A DNA stretch of 64,000 bases, taken from the NCBI GenBank assembly GCA_033439265.1, contig JAVTVX010000020.1, positions 21,284,001 to 21,348,000 of the forward strand, given 5' to 3'. The translations under genes and the position numbers were made by a program. Below are positions 12,101 through 23,529 of the stretch, one piece after another. The notes beneath the pieces are model-generated. The model made no database searches and had not been told where the DNA came from. It was given only the letters and a program-made list of their open reading frames with translations. Origin of the DNA: Dillenia suffruticosa (lineage: Eukaryota; Streptophyta; Magnoliopsida; Dilleniales; Dilleniaceae). The stretch's first letter is position 1; every line of letters starts with the position of its first letter.

Positions 12101-15100
12101 AGAAGCACCATCTCCATGTGCAAAGAATAAACAACTGATCCACAAACTCAAGATAACTTTTGCATATACACATCTATTTACCAAAAGAAGTGCCTCTCCT
12201 CCGAAGATTGTATTGAGTTAAAAGTCTTCCACTTCATGTTTCACAGGTTGTAAGTGTTGAAGATGACGATGAAGCATTTCAAGAAGCATGCGAATGGATG
12301 CCTTCCGAATACATAACCCTAATTCGCCAAAGACTTGAATAGCAAAGGTGCATCAAAAGTCCAAGAAAATAAGAAGAAAAAAGGGGCCAAAATGAGCTAA
12401 AAACAAGCCCTCAAAGCTGGCCCATAATCTGTCCAGAATTGTTCCCAGAACCAGCCCAATTCAAGCCATGTTCAAGCCCACTTTGAGGCAGCATTTGGTT
12501 CAGCAAAGGGAGAGCAATTATCCCAAAATTATGAGCCATATTTTAGTTAAAAAGGAGTAAGAATTTGCATCCAAAAGTGTGGAGAAAAGCCCAAGAAATC
12601 AGCCCAATCAGCAAGGGGCAGAATGGACAGAATTTATAATGGCTAGTTTTTTTATTTGTGTCTACCGGCTAGTTTTTAGGTTTGTGTCTACAACTAATAG
12701 GACCTTTTAGGCTATAAATAAGACTCCTCTCTTCACTTGTAAGATATTCTTGGAGCATTGTCTCTCTTAGCATACTTAGAGCATAGTCTCTCTCACAAAT
12801 TGTCTCTAGAGCATTGTCTCTACAAATGTCTTGTATTTAATATTTTATCAAAACAATACAATTGAGTTCATTCTCACAAATTCAAGTTTGTTTCTTTCTT
12901 CTTGTTCTTAAACATTCAAACACACACAACACTCAAAACCTTCAACCATTGCTCACCACAAAAACCCTAACTCAACCACCTACGCTTCCGCACTCCAAAT
13001 TTCAACAGTAAGAGCTCTCCTAAATCTGATAGTTTAGCACTTATAAGCATACTTTATCTGTTAATCTTGAAGCAACACGATATCAATCCATCCTAAATCT
13101 ATTCTTCAGGCAACAGCAAATCTTAGATTATACACATCTCAATGAGGATCATATAAATGAATTGACAGCTGTCATAAACATTCAATTTATTTATTAATCA
13201 AACTTTGCACTTCTTATACAAGAACTGATCGCAAATTCGACAAATGTTATACAGTTATAAACCTCAAATATAAGTAATTTTACCCACATTTCCACTATGT
13301 CCAGGTTAGGTGAAATATCCTTTTGCACCAACAAAACATTCCAAAGTTCGATTAATATCTGCAGCTGAAATATTTGTAGCCATTTACATTTATCTGCTCT
13401 TAGTATCCATTCCCATGATAACTGGATCATAAAAACTACATAAGCCAATTATAATTATCTTGTTTTTATAAATGGAAATGACGAAGAAAAAAAAAGGACA
13501 CAGATCCTGTATGTTTTGATAGTTCACAACTCATGTAATTATGATAGTTGAGTCTGTTTTGTACATTCCTACACTTGGTGTATGCTCAATTACTGTAACT
13601 GATTTTGCGTTCTGATGAGATTTGATGATCAATCTGCTTTGTTTCTTCTGCTATGATTATTTTAACTGCAATATACACTTTTAATGATACAACTATGCTC
13701 ACATGGAATAAAAACATCAGATATTGAATCATAATGACACAATGTGTTAATCCAGGTTACCTGCCCATAAACAAGCTCATTAAGATCACTCAAGGATGGA
13801 GTTCTCTCCAGTACTTGTGCCTGCATCACAAAAACTAAATAAATAAATAAATAAAACATGATTGTACATGAATATATAAACCGGCAAAACAACTCAACTC
13901 TGCTGAAAAGAAAGTTATGAAAAATGACCGAACAAGTTTTTCTAAAACTATAATTCATGGGAAAAAAAAAAACAACAACAACAACTTCTAGAAAAATAAT
14001 TCCTCACACACACACACACACAAAAAAAAAAAGCTTTATGGATTTCAACTTTGCCATAAGTACAGTCCTCCCACCCCTCAAAAGAAAAACCCTACCAACA
14101 CTCATTACTCCTCCCCCCAAGATAAGCCACATATTTTTAGATGTAAAAGGGGTACAGAGCTATTTCAGTTGATTAAATTCTAATAGGATGGAAAATGGTC
14201 AGAAGCAATTTTAGGATGAATAAATGGGAAAATGTTTTGGGAAAATCTCCCCAAACATCTAAAACATAAATCCATCACTATGAGAGGCCACTTATGATCA
14301 CCCAACTCTGACCAAGTAAACTATGCATTAAAGATATAGATGATTTTCAACTCATGGTCCCATATAAAGGTATCAATAGGTCATACCGGCACTAATTATT
14401 TCAACTTCCTTTATCACATTGAAGCTTCCCGCACATCGACTGAAGAAGCAAAAACCATACACTGAATACAGTTCCCCCTAGAAGAAAGATCATAGACCAA
14501 TTTGGACCATATGCTGGTGTTTGCCTTTGTTTTATTGGGTCTAGCTCAATTTGGTATTAAGATTAAAGCAGTGATATACATGCCAAAGCAAACTTTCAAG
14601 TTGAGAACCTAAACTAGAGAGAGAGAGAGAGAGAAGGGGGTTGTGCTTGAATGGGCATTTATGCCCTCTTTTGTTCTGTTTTAAGGTTAAACTTGACACA
14701 ATTCACAGAATGTTTTATGAGACACAAACTAAATCATTTAAGTTGAAAGCTAATCCATAAATTCATAAGTTTGAAATTTATTTCATACTACATATGTTTA
14801 TTTATTTGTTTAGAAAAAGGCTTCTAAGCATAACCCTGGCATAGGCTTTCTCAAATTCGCTCTTTATTTGGAATTTCCTTGTCTCTATTCTACTTTTACC
14901 TTCCTTCTTCATTTCCCTCTCTGCTATATTACTCTCCATAGCCTCCTTGAATAATCATTAGTAATTCTACATTTCAGGCAACCTCTTTCTAAGTTTTGAC
15001 CCTCCAAGTTGAAGCCACCCCTCTTTTCCCTTAATCTGAAAAATAATGCCAATTAAAAGATCCAACTTCTGCACTCTATTCTAGCCAAAAATCTCCTAGA

Positions 15101-18100
15101 TCTAATTCTTAAAATCCACCAACTTCAAACTTTTAGGCACGTTTCACCTAATGCACCTCTCCATCAAAACCTTCATCCCTTGTCCAACTGCTTAACCCCC
15201 CTTCTGAGTGACGTGTTAGAATTACAACAAAATGGCCCACAGCAAACCAACCAACACTAGAAGCACAGGTTCCAATTCAAAGAATTGTCTAACCTAGATA
15301 AAGTGATAAACTACACTCCTGAACTTGGCCATGTAAATTCATCAGCATGAAGATAAGTCAAATAAATCATTTGTCATTACAATTGACAAACTCAAAAATT
15401 CCATAATGCCTGCACTCCTTAAATGAACTTCTCTGTTGGGTATAGATGATAATATTAAAATTCCTTCAGACAAGCCAAGCAACATGTGTCCCTAATCAAG
15501 TCCACATATAATAAGCTCCTTTTTGCAGACTGCAAACCCTGAGAAGAAATCCGAGTAAATCATTGTTAACCCCCCTGGGGGCATGCAGCTGAAAACATAT
15601 AAAAGAAATATGTGCAACTGTCACATCCTCTCTGGAAAACAATGATGCCTATGGAGCTATTCACAGGGAGCAAAAGTACAACCAAAATTCCTAATTCCAG
15701 AGATGATTTGAACATTAGTTCTTCCGATAAGCAAAGTTTCCAAGCATAAGATATCCTCTTTCCACTTCCACAGAAAATTCTTAATCACTGCCATCATCAG
15801 ATCAAATACTCCTCAAGAAAAACAAAGAAGCTTCACAACAACACGGTTAGTGATCCTTCTGCCTGCCAGTACAAAACCCCGAAAGCGACCCTCCCTTTTG
15901 CAAATAATTAAGCAACCTTTCAGGTATCCTCAGATTTCATGCAATCATTTCTGCCTACGCCAAAGCCATCACCCCTCCTCTATTTTATTCATTTATCTCC
16001 TCAAGCATTTGAACCATGGAAGGAAACCCCAAGACCCTCATTCATGAACTTCATCTTCCTTTTGCACCTGAACAGAAGCTTTTCTTTCCAATACTCCTCC
16101 ATACAGTTGTCGAAGTTATGGACCCATTAATCTTTAAAGAAGACTACCGGCCACCAAGGTATACCCGTTTTCCAAGAAGAAAAACCATAAAAGAACAAAG
16201 TAACAAAATTAAGCAAAAACTCAATGAATTTTCGGCCTTAACATACAAATTAGTACAATTGTATATAATCTTAAGGATTTCAAAGCTGTATCGTGATGGA
16301 TTTTCGGAAATCTCATCAGAAAGTAGAATCCCATACTTCATGCAGCAGCATGTCAATCTAAATTCAGTTTTACTGAGTTCAAAATAAATAAAATAAAAAA
16401 CTAAATAAATACACCAATATTAGAGGGGAATAAGATAAATCAACCTTAACTCCTCCAGGAAAGCAAAAGGCAGCTAAATCCTTTGGACGCAATGCTAACC
16501 TCTTCTGCGGAGGATATTTAAATATAACCTGTTTGATTTTAGGTTGCAGGGAAAAGAAGACCAAAAACCATCCAAGTCATTGCTTGATAGAATGAGAAAA
16601 TGCAAATTAAACAAGTACCATGGTTTAAAACAACAGTCACCAATCATTTTGATTAAGCCACAATTAGAGAAGCTATTCGTGCATTCTTTGTCACAACTAA
16701 ATAAAAGCCTTCAGATTGAACTAACACATTTTGTTGTCAATAGCAGAGCATAACGGAGGAGACTACATTATTGAACAGAGGAATGAAAACTAATCCATTC
16801 ATGACAAAGGCCCAAAATCATATGCGTCAATAAGCATTAGTCACCTATAAGGAAAATGCTCTAGAGATTTTTCAAGGAAAGAAAAAACACTTCAAAAAGG
16901 TCCATTACACAAAGAAGTCCAAAGAATTACAATAAGGATTTCTACAGAACCAGGCAACAAGGGAGAAACAAAGAAAACATCATGGTGAAAAATGAATGCC
17001 AAGCAACAAAAGGAAAAAGGCACATGCACACACTTGCCCTAAATGAAATTAACATATACACAAGATATAAATGTCAAAGATAATGATCCGGAAATAATAC
17101 AAATGGGGAAAAATTTTCAAATCTACATCAAGATAAGATTCCAGAGAAGCAGGCACCTTGGGTTCCAACACAGGAAGTGATGGGCCCCGATTTTTAAGCA
17201 ATTTAAGATCTATCATATCAGTTTTCGCCATCTCCAACTCCCACTTCTTTCTTCTGGCAAATGCATCCTCCACACCCCCAAGATTAGTATCTGAATGAAG
17301 ACCCACAATAACAAACTGTTCAAAAAGAGAAGTTGGCTCCTTGTACTCCTTCTGCTCCTATAACAACATCCACACACAAACCAATAAAACATCAAACGAA
17401 GTTGTAGCCCCTCATTTCCACATTGAACATAAATATATTAGAGAAACTACGGCTGAACATGTTTGTATACTAGTCACATACTTCATGACATGTTCTAATA
17501 TCTTTGTTTATATATTTTAACACTGCAAACTAGGTGGACTAAACACTCAGGAGATATCTGGATTTTTTTCTTTTTTCTTTTTTTTTCTTAAGCAATATCA
17601 TCAGTTTGAATGAGATACACATGGTATCATTTTTTCACATTAGTTTTTTTATTAATGACAAAATTTGAAAAGTATAAATTGTCAGTTTTCAGGACAGTTG
17701 CATGACAAAACTGAACCACGTCTAACAACCAGCTACCTGTAATAGATCCAGCCAGCTGTTCTCCATTACCCCACTACTATAATCCATAGTGTTATTTGAG
17801 ATGAAATTTGCATATCGAAAATGATCACCAAACAGAATGATAAAAGAGTAGTGTGATGTTTCAAGATATCATACCCTGATTTTGGAGTGAGATTGATACC
17901 ACTGCCGCTTTTGGTCCGCTAAGACCTCAAGATTAAAAGACGATTGTCTCTCTAGGTTCTTTGAATTTCCGCCCCATTTCCAAGCCCTCTCTATGTGGGA
18001 CTTAAATCTCTGAAAACTATTGCTACGCCTGTGAGCCAGACCAGCAACTGAAACTTCACTTTGACTGCGCCTATGCCCTAGTTCAGGTGGTGCAAGTCCC

Positions 18101-18240
18101 GAACTTACTGTATAAACAGTTTGCAGGGCTTCACCACCTACTCTGATAGCCCCCTCAGATAGCTGCTGTAAGACCCGATATGGCGATGATGGCATATCAT
18201 CTATACCATCATCTTCCTTTATTACCTCTTCACCTTGCAT
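166..18240 (-). CDS. DENN (AEX-3) domain protein, 5' part (12 exons)
   Basis: Exons in coding order: 17875-18240, 17157-17357, 16445-16528, 13761-13820, 10810-10854, 2622-2821, 2011-2505, 1660-1756, 1366-1560, 1185-1274, 345-407, 166-240. They join in phase to 1971 nt (657 codons); the 3' end lies outside the window. All borders are GT..AG. The start is the ATG that opens the first conserved block (MQGEEVIKEDDGIDDMPSS). The N terminus is basic and Ser-rich (HRRSQSE, HRRSNSFQRFKSH). Then come a uDENN-like block (LFEQFVIVGLHSDTNLGGVE, KYPPQKRLALRPKDLAAFCF), an acidic/Ser linker, and the start of the core DENN domain (GVLLEKQVVVVCPNL, then PIIRPFQWQSLLLP). Known for the family: DENN proteins are Rab GDP/GTP exchange factors in membrane traffic. 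The specific Rab here is unknown. The sequence resembles what I recall of Arabidopsis At2g20320/At5g35560. Introns are very large (up to 8 kb) because of transposon insertions, but no exon is damaged. A 5'-UTR intron is likely (about 18250-18764). Confidence 0.93.
934..1010 (-). mobile_element. RTE-type LINE 3' tail (severely 5'-truncated copy)
   Basis: The + strand reads a (CAA)n run followed by AACTAAGTCTTAATCCCAA and TTTTGGGTTTGGTT. This matches the 3' ends of two longer LINE copies at 39519 and 55375, which have the same CAACAACAACAAACT head and the same CCCAA..TTGGGGT core. Read on the minus strand, it is a LINE 3' end closed by a (TTG)n tail. Only about 75 bp remain. It lies in the DENN gene intron between exons 9 and 10 counted from the gene start, in the same orientation as the gene. 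The inner boundary is not sharp. Confidence 0.7.
3285..3293 (+). repeat. MULE target-site duplication, left copy (CCCCAAAAG)
   Basis: CCCCAAAAG directly precedes the left terminus GAGCTTTGTACGG. The identical 9-mer follows the right terminus at 9224-9232. Nine bases is the usual Mutator-superfamily duplication length. A perfect match points to a fairly recent insertion or to chance preservation. Confidence 0.93.
3294..3496 (+). repeat. MULE left terminal inverted repeat with 3 palindromes
   Basis: An 85-bp outer part (AT-rich after GAGCTTTGTACGG) is followed by three 25-bp palindromes at about 3379/3387-3411, 3428-3452 and 3472-3496. Each has the form ATGTCGTGACTT-N-AAGTCACGACAT with few changes. 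The first looks like a fusion of two units: GTCGTGAC is repeated at 3381-3395. Relative to the right TIR, about one unit is missing. Confidence 0.9.
4219..6661 (+). pseudogene. MuDR/MULE transposase, decayed
   Basis: Recognisable order: N-terminal PB1-like block (MADMVRLLCYTNDEIVKGKN), an acidic stretch around 4650-4740, a MuDR DNA-binding domain (about 4950-5180; FESKDELIHFVKMYHVENHY), a MULE DDE catalytic domain (about 5530-5850; SIDGTRLYGKYKHKLL, then LISDRHEGI), a SWIM zinc finger (CTCGKWQTYRIPCSHAI near 6380-6425) and a CCHC zinc knuckle (CSICGRQGHNRRNCP near 6603-6650). The reading frame is broken. There is a frameshift near 4440, in-frame stops at 5376 and 5382 and again at 6006, and a second frameshift near 6460. 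The start at 4219 opens the first conserved block. Role in the family: cuts and joins MULE ends. This copy should be inactive. Confidence 0.93.
6919..8550 (+). pseudogene. Plant mobile domain (PMD; MAIN/PP7-long-form-like) gene carried by the MULE
   Basis: The ATG at 6919 follows a good acceptor (TTCATTTTGCAG) and opens with MDPNPSDPSVLRLQRQHRF, as PMD proteins often do. The main frame (6984-7886) contains hallmark blocks FIQFDWHFITALVERWRPE and FHLPHGEITITLQGIEVLLG, then GLPVDGHP. An intron (7887-7973, GTAAGT..TTTGTAG) joins in phase to TWDTLHEIRDN-type sequence, with W encoded at 7974. An Arg/Gly-rich tail follows (GRGGGRGQRTRPRR). The frame slips near 7060 and again near 8270; the final segment ends at 8550 with RRRRRH. 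So the gene is close to whole, with about two frame slips. Known: PMD is shared by host MAIN/MAIL1 and transposon proteins. What it does inside MULEs is not known to me. Confidence 0.85.
8723..8957 (+). repeat. 65-bp tandem repeat, about 3 units, inside the MULE
   Basis: Units begin GGTTGATTTG at 8723, 8788 and 8853. They share TTTGTGGTGTTTGTGTTG and TAAATTTGGATAGCAGAATG. The third unit is expanded by a short duplicated insert (GTAGCGTTTGTTTTGTGTTG twice). The repeat sits between the PMD gene and the right TIR. Confidence 0.8.
8995..9223 (-). repeat. MULE right terminal inverted repeat with 4 palindromes
   Basis: Palindromes of the form ATGTCGTGACTT-N-AAGTCACGACAT lie at 8995-9019, 9035-9059, 9076-9100 and 9114-9138, about 40 bp apart. 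The outer edge of the last is 85 bp from the terminus, the same distance as on the left. The outer 85 bp are nearly identical to the left TIR in inverse orientation. Confidence 0.9.
9224..9232 (+). repeat. MULE target-site duplication, right copy (CCCCAAAAG)
   Basis: Identical to 3285-3293. It marks the right border of the MULE. Confidence 0.93.
10877..11247. mobile_element. Short non-coding MITE, hAT-like ends
   Basis: The left end GATGTTTGATAAAAGTTGAAAA and the inverse of the right end (GGTGTTGTTTGATAACC) match over about 17 of 20 bases, giving inverted termini of the TGTTTGATAA type common in plant hAT MITEs. About 370 bp, AT-rich, no ORF. I could not find a clean 8-bp duplication, so the borders and superfamily are tentative. 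It lies about 25 bp from the 45-bp DENN exon at 10810-10854. Confidence 0.5.
12250..12254 (+). repeat. Solo-LTR target duplication, left (GTAAG)
   Basis: GTAAG precedes TGTTGA at the left border and recurs after TCAACA at 13008-13012. Confidence 0.8.
12255..13007 (+). mobile_element. Solo LTR of an LTR retrotransposon (fossil)
   Basis: A 753-bp sequence with inverted ends TGTTGA..TCAACA and a perfect 5-bp duplication GTAAG on both sides. An internal TATAAATA near 12712 is followed by a CT-rich leader-like stretch, as expected of an LTR promoter, which fixes the plus orientation. No internal coding region is present, so it is what remains after recombination between two LTRs. The family cannot be assigned by eye. 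The intact duplication suggests moderate age. Confidence 0.82.
13013..13760. other. DENN intron sequence, nothing recognised
   Basis: AT-rich intron DNA between the solo LTR and the 60-bp exon at 13761-13820. Open frames on the minus strand here lack family signatures and are treated as chance. Confidence 0.5.
13821..16444. other. DENN intron 3, unassigned, with (CA)n and (GA)n tracts
   Basis: A 2.6-kb intron. It holds a (CA)n run near 14005-14022 and a (GA)n run near 14613-14634. The part from about 14820 to 16140 is less AT-rich and may be a decayed repeat, but I found no recognisable coding domain on either strand. Confidence 0.5.
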
Positions 18241-21200
18241 ATCTTCTCACTTAAAAGTTACCAACAACAAAATTCTTCGCAAATCTTCTCAAAGAAAACC
18301 TAAATTCAGACCGCATCAACAAAATTGTCAAATTTTTGATACATTCCATAACTTTCACACTTCACAATAACCTTTTTAGGGAATTACGAAAAACCCAGTT
18401 GGAATATAACTGCAAGACAATGATCAATGAACATGAACCCTTCCAATTTTGCACCAAGCCTCAAACTGATCCGAAAAAAAACATCTCCCGCCTACCAAAT
18501 TATTCAAATTAACATAGTTAGGGTTTCGACCAAGACACTAAAACAGGTAGATTAAGTATCAAAAGCAGTAAATTTTGCAAAAACAAAACGGACCCATCAA
18601 ATTTCTGGACATAAGACGTTGACCCATTTGACAATTGCAAAAATGGACAGAAACGATATAAAAAATTAACAAAAGTTGAAAATAAAAGACAAGAATTGGG
18701 AATAACGTGTGCAATGACAAGATAATGCAGAAAAGAATTTCATGAAAACGAAATCCCCGTACCTCTTTCTCGTTTGCCTAGGAATTGATTATGCACAGAA
18801 AAACGTTTTGAGAAAGAAGAGTCGCTTGGCTAAATATGGGAATTGATACATGAGACGTGGAGAGGTTACAGGTGTACGTTAAACTGGAATATAAAAACGT
18901 TGAGGGGTGTGGCTTAAAATTTCGAAAAGTTTAGAAAATATCTAGAAACCCCACAAGAATTTACGAAACATGGCAGATGTTTGAAGCAAGGAGGCACAGA
19001 TCCACATCACGGCAAGTCAACGGACTCCACATTTGTTTTTTATATTAGATGTGAAATAAGAGCAAACCTTTTTTTTAATTCTCGATCAATCGAAATCTTA
19101 TAATAAAACAATTTTTTTTCCCATTTTTTAATTTATGTAATATGAAACATAAATATAATTCTTTTTAAAACCGATATTAAATTAAATTATAAGTTCATCG
19201 TTATAGAAAGCTATATCTATACATTAGGAAAATATAAATTTACATTTTTAGTTGAAATTTTATTAATTTTTTTCTGATATTCTTTCAATAATAATAAGAA
19301 AATATAAAATTTATAATAAAAAAAATTATAGTTGTAAGGTATTAAATGTGTAAACCCTAGGATGTCTTTTAAGGGAAACTGAGTAAGTACGAATAAAAAT
19401 ATAATGATATTGTGTAACCATACAAAACCAAAAATTTTAACAGGGATTTAACACAAAACTTAGAAAACCTAAAGTGAGTAATTTTCGATTGAAAAGAAAC
19501 ATGATACTTTTTATAAGAGAAGTACGGATCTAACCCTAAAAAAAAAATTTAAAACAACTTTCGATAGAAATTAATTCTGTTTATGTCCCCTTTATGTTAT
19601 GGATTAAACCCGCGACAGACTATCTCGCGAATTAAACCCAGGACATAGTGCTATGTCGCGTCTATCGAAAATGATTGTCATGAGTTTAACTTTTAACTTT
19701 AATTTTAGAGTAAAAAAGTAAAAATAAAATTAATTACTTTATTTCAAAAGTAAAAAAATCAAACAATTGTTAATTTTTTTTTAAAAAAAGTAATTAATTT
19801 TTATTTTTCCTTAAAATTAGAAGATAAGACGAAAAAAACTATATCAAACGGGCACTAAGTGTAGGTTATATACTACACTTAATCCAAAAATATGTTTAGA
19901 TACATATTTAAATGATTTAAAAACAGAAGATCAAATTTTGGATGAGAAATTTCAAAATCTAAAAAGTTAGGAAAATTTTCAAAAAATGCGACATGATCAT
20001 TTTCACATATTTAGCCTATTATATCTCTTTGGGTAATTAAACATTTTTAAATTCAAAAATTGCATATTAAAGAAGGTACGTAGTGCTACAAATTCAAGTA
20101 TTTACGGTATTAAAAACTCGAGGATTAGCCAAAGAAAAATAAATGAAAAGTTATTTGGTCACTTGACTTTTGCAAGCAAGAAGATTTTCTAAAAGTTGAT
20201 TTTTTTGAAGAATTTTGAATTTTTAACAAACTTTATCAATTAGATAAATTCAAATCATAATTTATAAATATTAAGAGTGAATTTGAAATTTCAACTTTGA
20301 TTCATAACAGTTGGAAAATCTCAAAATATCATGAATATTTGGTACCTAAAATTCAGAAAACTTTTCAAGAAAATTGTTGCTCTTTGGATGGTAATTTTAG
20401 GTTGTTACCATAGGTTTTGAAAACTGAAAAATTAAGTTAAAAGGGGACATACATTAGAAAAAGACAGACAATTGACTTAAGTATTTTATAGGAGAATTTG
20501 AGTGAAATACTCTCAGAAAAAAAGAAGATTGTTGCTAAGCCAATGTTTGTTGTGCAAAATATTTTTCTATACTTGTATTGTATTGTGTTGAGTCTTGTAT
20601 TAAGATCTGTGAGGAAGTTTTGGTGAGAGACCACTATTGGACGAAGTCATCTTCGTGTTAAGGAATATCAGAAGTCAACAGTTCTAGAGTTGTATCTTGT
20701 GATTTGGTATTATAGTGAAAAATTAGTAAATTGTTAGATCCCGACTCGATGATTGGAAGAGTAAATATAGGCACAAGATAAAATTATTATAAATTCGGAT
20801 TTGTCTCTCTATCCTTGCTTTTATTTTCTGTTACATATGTTTAGAATGACTTTAAAATTATTTTAAATTTATATAGAGTTAGAGTAATTTTTTAAAAGTT
20901 AATCAAATATAACAAATTCAACCTCCCTTATTGGTTGTCACAAGAACCAACACAGTTCATATAATTAGCTGTTTACAAAATATATTTTAAATGCTATTTA
21001 TGTTATATAATTATTATATATACTATTAATATATATTATGACAAAATTTATATGAACGATTGAAATTTGTTCATGAGTATGGTTTAAAAGACTCACACTC
21101 ATGTATTATATTAAATTTTGTTAGATTTATAAACAAATCAGAATTAATCTAATTTTTGAAACATTATAAGCTACAAACGGGATTTAAGTTGATAAATTTT

Positions 21201-23249
21201 ATGAAAGGTAAAAATTTAGTTTGAGTCGGTCCAGCTCACTTTAACCTTGCAAGTGATATTAATAATTTTGATTATACAAAAAAACTAAAGAGTAAATTAC
21301 GAATTCGACTCGCGATTTCAACATGGAGCAGATTATATTGAGAGAGTATTCCCTTAAAAGGGCCACTGTATATCTTGAACCGAATTAATCGAAACATAAT
21401 TCTGAATATCGATCAGTATAATATAAAAAAATAAAAATAATATTATTAATAATAAAAAGGTCCATACTTCGGTTTCCTTTTTCACCGTGGAATATAATTT
21501 GCCCTATTGCATGCCTCACATGTCAATTCGACCACCAATTTCCTTCAACCTTATTGTATAACTGATGGATTTTTTTTTTTTTAATGGCATTGTGATAAGC
21601 ACCATTGAAAGTTCACCCAATCAACACATCTTTAAATTACTGCCATTTTGTTATTTTCTATGAGATGAAAAATGACTTATTTATATTGTAGAAACATTTT
21701 AAAATTATTTTCTTGAACAATATTAACCTTAGAGAAGTATTAATGTAACTGGGCATTATCATATGAAGGTGCAGGTTTTGGAGGGAAGTTTTTCTTATCA
21801 TACTGACATGTGTCTGCATTTATGACAGAAATTAATGCAAACTTTGTTTACGTTTAATACAAACATTACTGATTTTTTATATATATATTTTTTTCTACGC
21901 CGCCACCTGTATCAAAAAATTCGATTAATTTGATTTAAATAATATGAGACTTAATTTAGAAAATGACTCTTTCGACATTTACCTTTTTATTTCCATAATA
22001 CTTTACTATTAAACCCACATATAATACCAAATTTTCGTTCGTGTAATACTAAAACGTTATATCTCCTTAATAATAGATTTCAAGTTTGAGATTTGAAAAT
22101 GAAAAAACGAAATTTGGGAAAGTCAATTCCTTAATAGGCATCATAGTGTTTGGACTTAATAATCAGGTGAAGCTTAATAGGACTCACAGTATATGATTGG
22201 ACTAATTAAGTAAAGTCCAGATACTGGTGAAACAAGTAACCCACTTACACAAAAAAATACTATAAATCCACAAAAGATTTAAATTTAAATTTGAGAATGT
22301 TTTATAAATGGACAAAAGAAAACTATATATTTTCATGATGTTGACAATATTGATGGAGGATTCAAGGGGGTTAAGTGTTCGCGGTGGGAGTTGCCAAGCG
22401 GATTGAGTCTATAAGGCAAAGCACTGTGGGCCGTGGGGCATCGAGTAAGAACCTGAATTTCATACCACGGCTAGTAATTTCCCGATAAATAGGAAAAATA
22501 CAGCAAAGCACACCAAATCTCTCTCTTTGCAAAGGGAAAACTACTAATCACCCATGCAAATTCGTTCCTGGAATTTATTTCAAGTTAGGATCTCTCGACT
22601 ATACAAACAAAATTCCATTTTGATCTAATAAAACAAATAACATTTGAATCTCATTCTATAAATTAGAGATTAGAGATAGAATGTCAAAAATTTTTATTTA
22701 AATTGAACAAAGATTAAATTTTGTACATTCGAATCAGAATTGTGAAAATCACTATAATTCATTTTTGGAATCGAAATAAGAACCGTAACATTGGAATTAA
22801 ATCAAAATCAAACTAGAATCAAAAGAACTATAAAATTGAAACCAAACTAAAATCTAATTAGAACCAAAACCATTAGAACTAAAACCGAATCAAAATTATT
22901 TAATTCTTGAATCGAAATCAAAATTATCATTTCAATTCTGATTTTAATTTATTTACTACCAAACCAAAACGATCTGTTAATCCATATTTTTATATTTAGA
23001 GTCAAATTTTAAACCCTATTCCTAAGAAATTCGTTGCCAATAATTATCTCTAATAGGAATCTCTAAGTAAAGATTCGGTTTTTAACATAAATACCATTTG
23101 AATCCCGTGCTATAATCCCAAAAAGATCAATCCCTCGTGTTCCTCTCATAGATACAAATACCCACGCAGCAAAAGTTTCAAAACTCTCTCTCTCTCTCTC
23201 TGTACGGCCTCTCTAAAATGTTCAGTATCAGAACTAGGCCCATTGCTCA
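18241..23249. other. AT-rich intergenic region and DENN gene promoter side
   Basis: From 18241 to about 18850 lies the probable DENN 5' leader, with a likely UTR intron whose donor reads GAAAGAG|GTACGG on the minus strand near 18764. From 19000 to 23200 the DNA is strongly AT-rich with no supported gene. A stretch at about 22740-22980 is degenerate AACCAAAAC/GAATC low-complexity sequence. A (CT)n run sits at 23185-23203, just before the AMT pseudogene. Confidence 0.6.
19527..19690. mobile_element. Possible relic MULE terminal region
   Basis: The order AAGTACGGATCTAACCCTAA, an A-rich stretch, TTTAAAACAA, then paired CGCGACA / GGACATAGTGCTATGTCGCG palindromic pieces resembles the layout of the MULE TIR at 3294-3496 (GTACGG, TTTTAAAACAA, then ATGTCG.. 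palindromes). The palindrome itself differs. No partner end or duplication was found. Confidence 0.3.
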
Positions 23250-23322
23250 ATGGCACCGCAAAATCCAACCGCGGTGGCTGACTACATCTGCGGCCAATTT
23301 GCCGCCGTGTCGGGCAAATTTG

Positions 23323-23337
23323 TTGACACGACCTATG
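23323..23337 (+). repeat. SINE-like insert target duplication, left
   Basis: TTGACACGACCTATG, matching TCAACACAACCTATG at 23530-23544 in 12 of 15 positions. The right copy continues directly into the interrupted transporter sequence (TATGCTGTGGAC). Confidence 0.7.
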
Positions 23338-23529
23338 TTTTTTTTTTTAATCTTGGTTTAGTCACCACTCAATATCCCAAATTTTATCCCGACTAATCTG
23401 AATCAATTGCTGTAAGTCCTATTTTGAGAACGAGTCTCTCAACGTTATTTTTTTTTCGTATCCAGAGGAGTCAAACTCCCAAAATTAAGAGATAAAGATG
23501 TCTATCCTATCTATGTCAATAATTGTTGG
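23338..23529 (-). mobile_element. SINE-like retroposon inside the AMT1 pseudogene
   Basis: A 192-bp insert flanked by an imperfect 15-bp duplication. On the minus strand it ends in a run of A immediately before the duplication, the signature of LINE-mediated retroposition. A GAGTTTGACTCC motif near 23462-23478 (minus strand) resembles a tRNA-type B box; a convincing A box was not found. No ORF. The diverged duplication says the insertion is old. Confidence 0.6.

Noticed and set aside
14820-16140. Less AT-rich intron block with several ORFs
   Set aside because: Translations on both strands show no recognisable transposon or host domain. Kept only as unassigned intron.
22388-22450. tRNA-like segment (GTTGCCAAGCGGATTGAG resembles an A box)
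   Set aside because: No paired acceptor stem, anticodon loop or GGTTCGAATCC-type B box could be found. It may be a degraded organellar or SINE head, but the evidence is too thin.
22740-22980. AACCAAAAC / GAATC-rich stretch
   Set aside because: Low-complexity AT-rich sequence with no fixed period; not a defined satellite.
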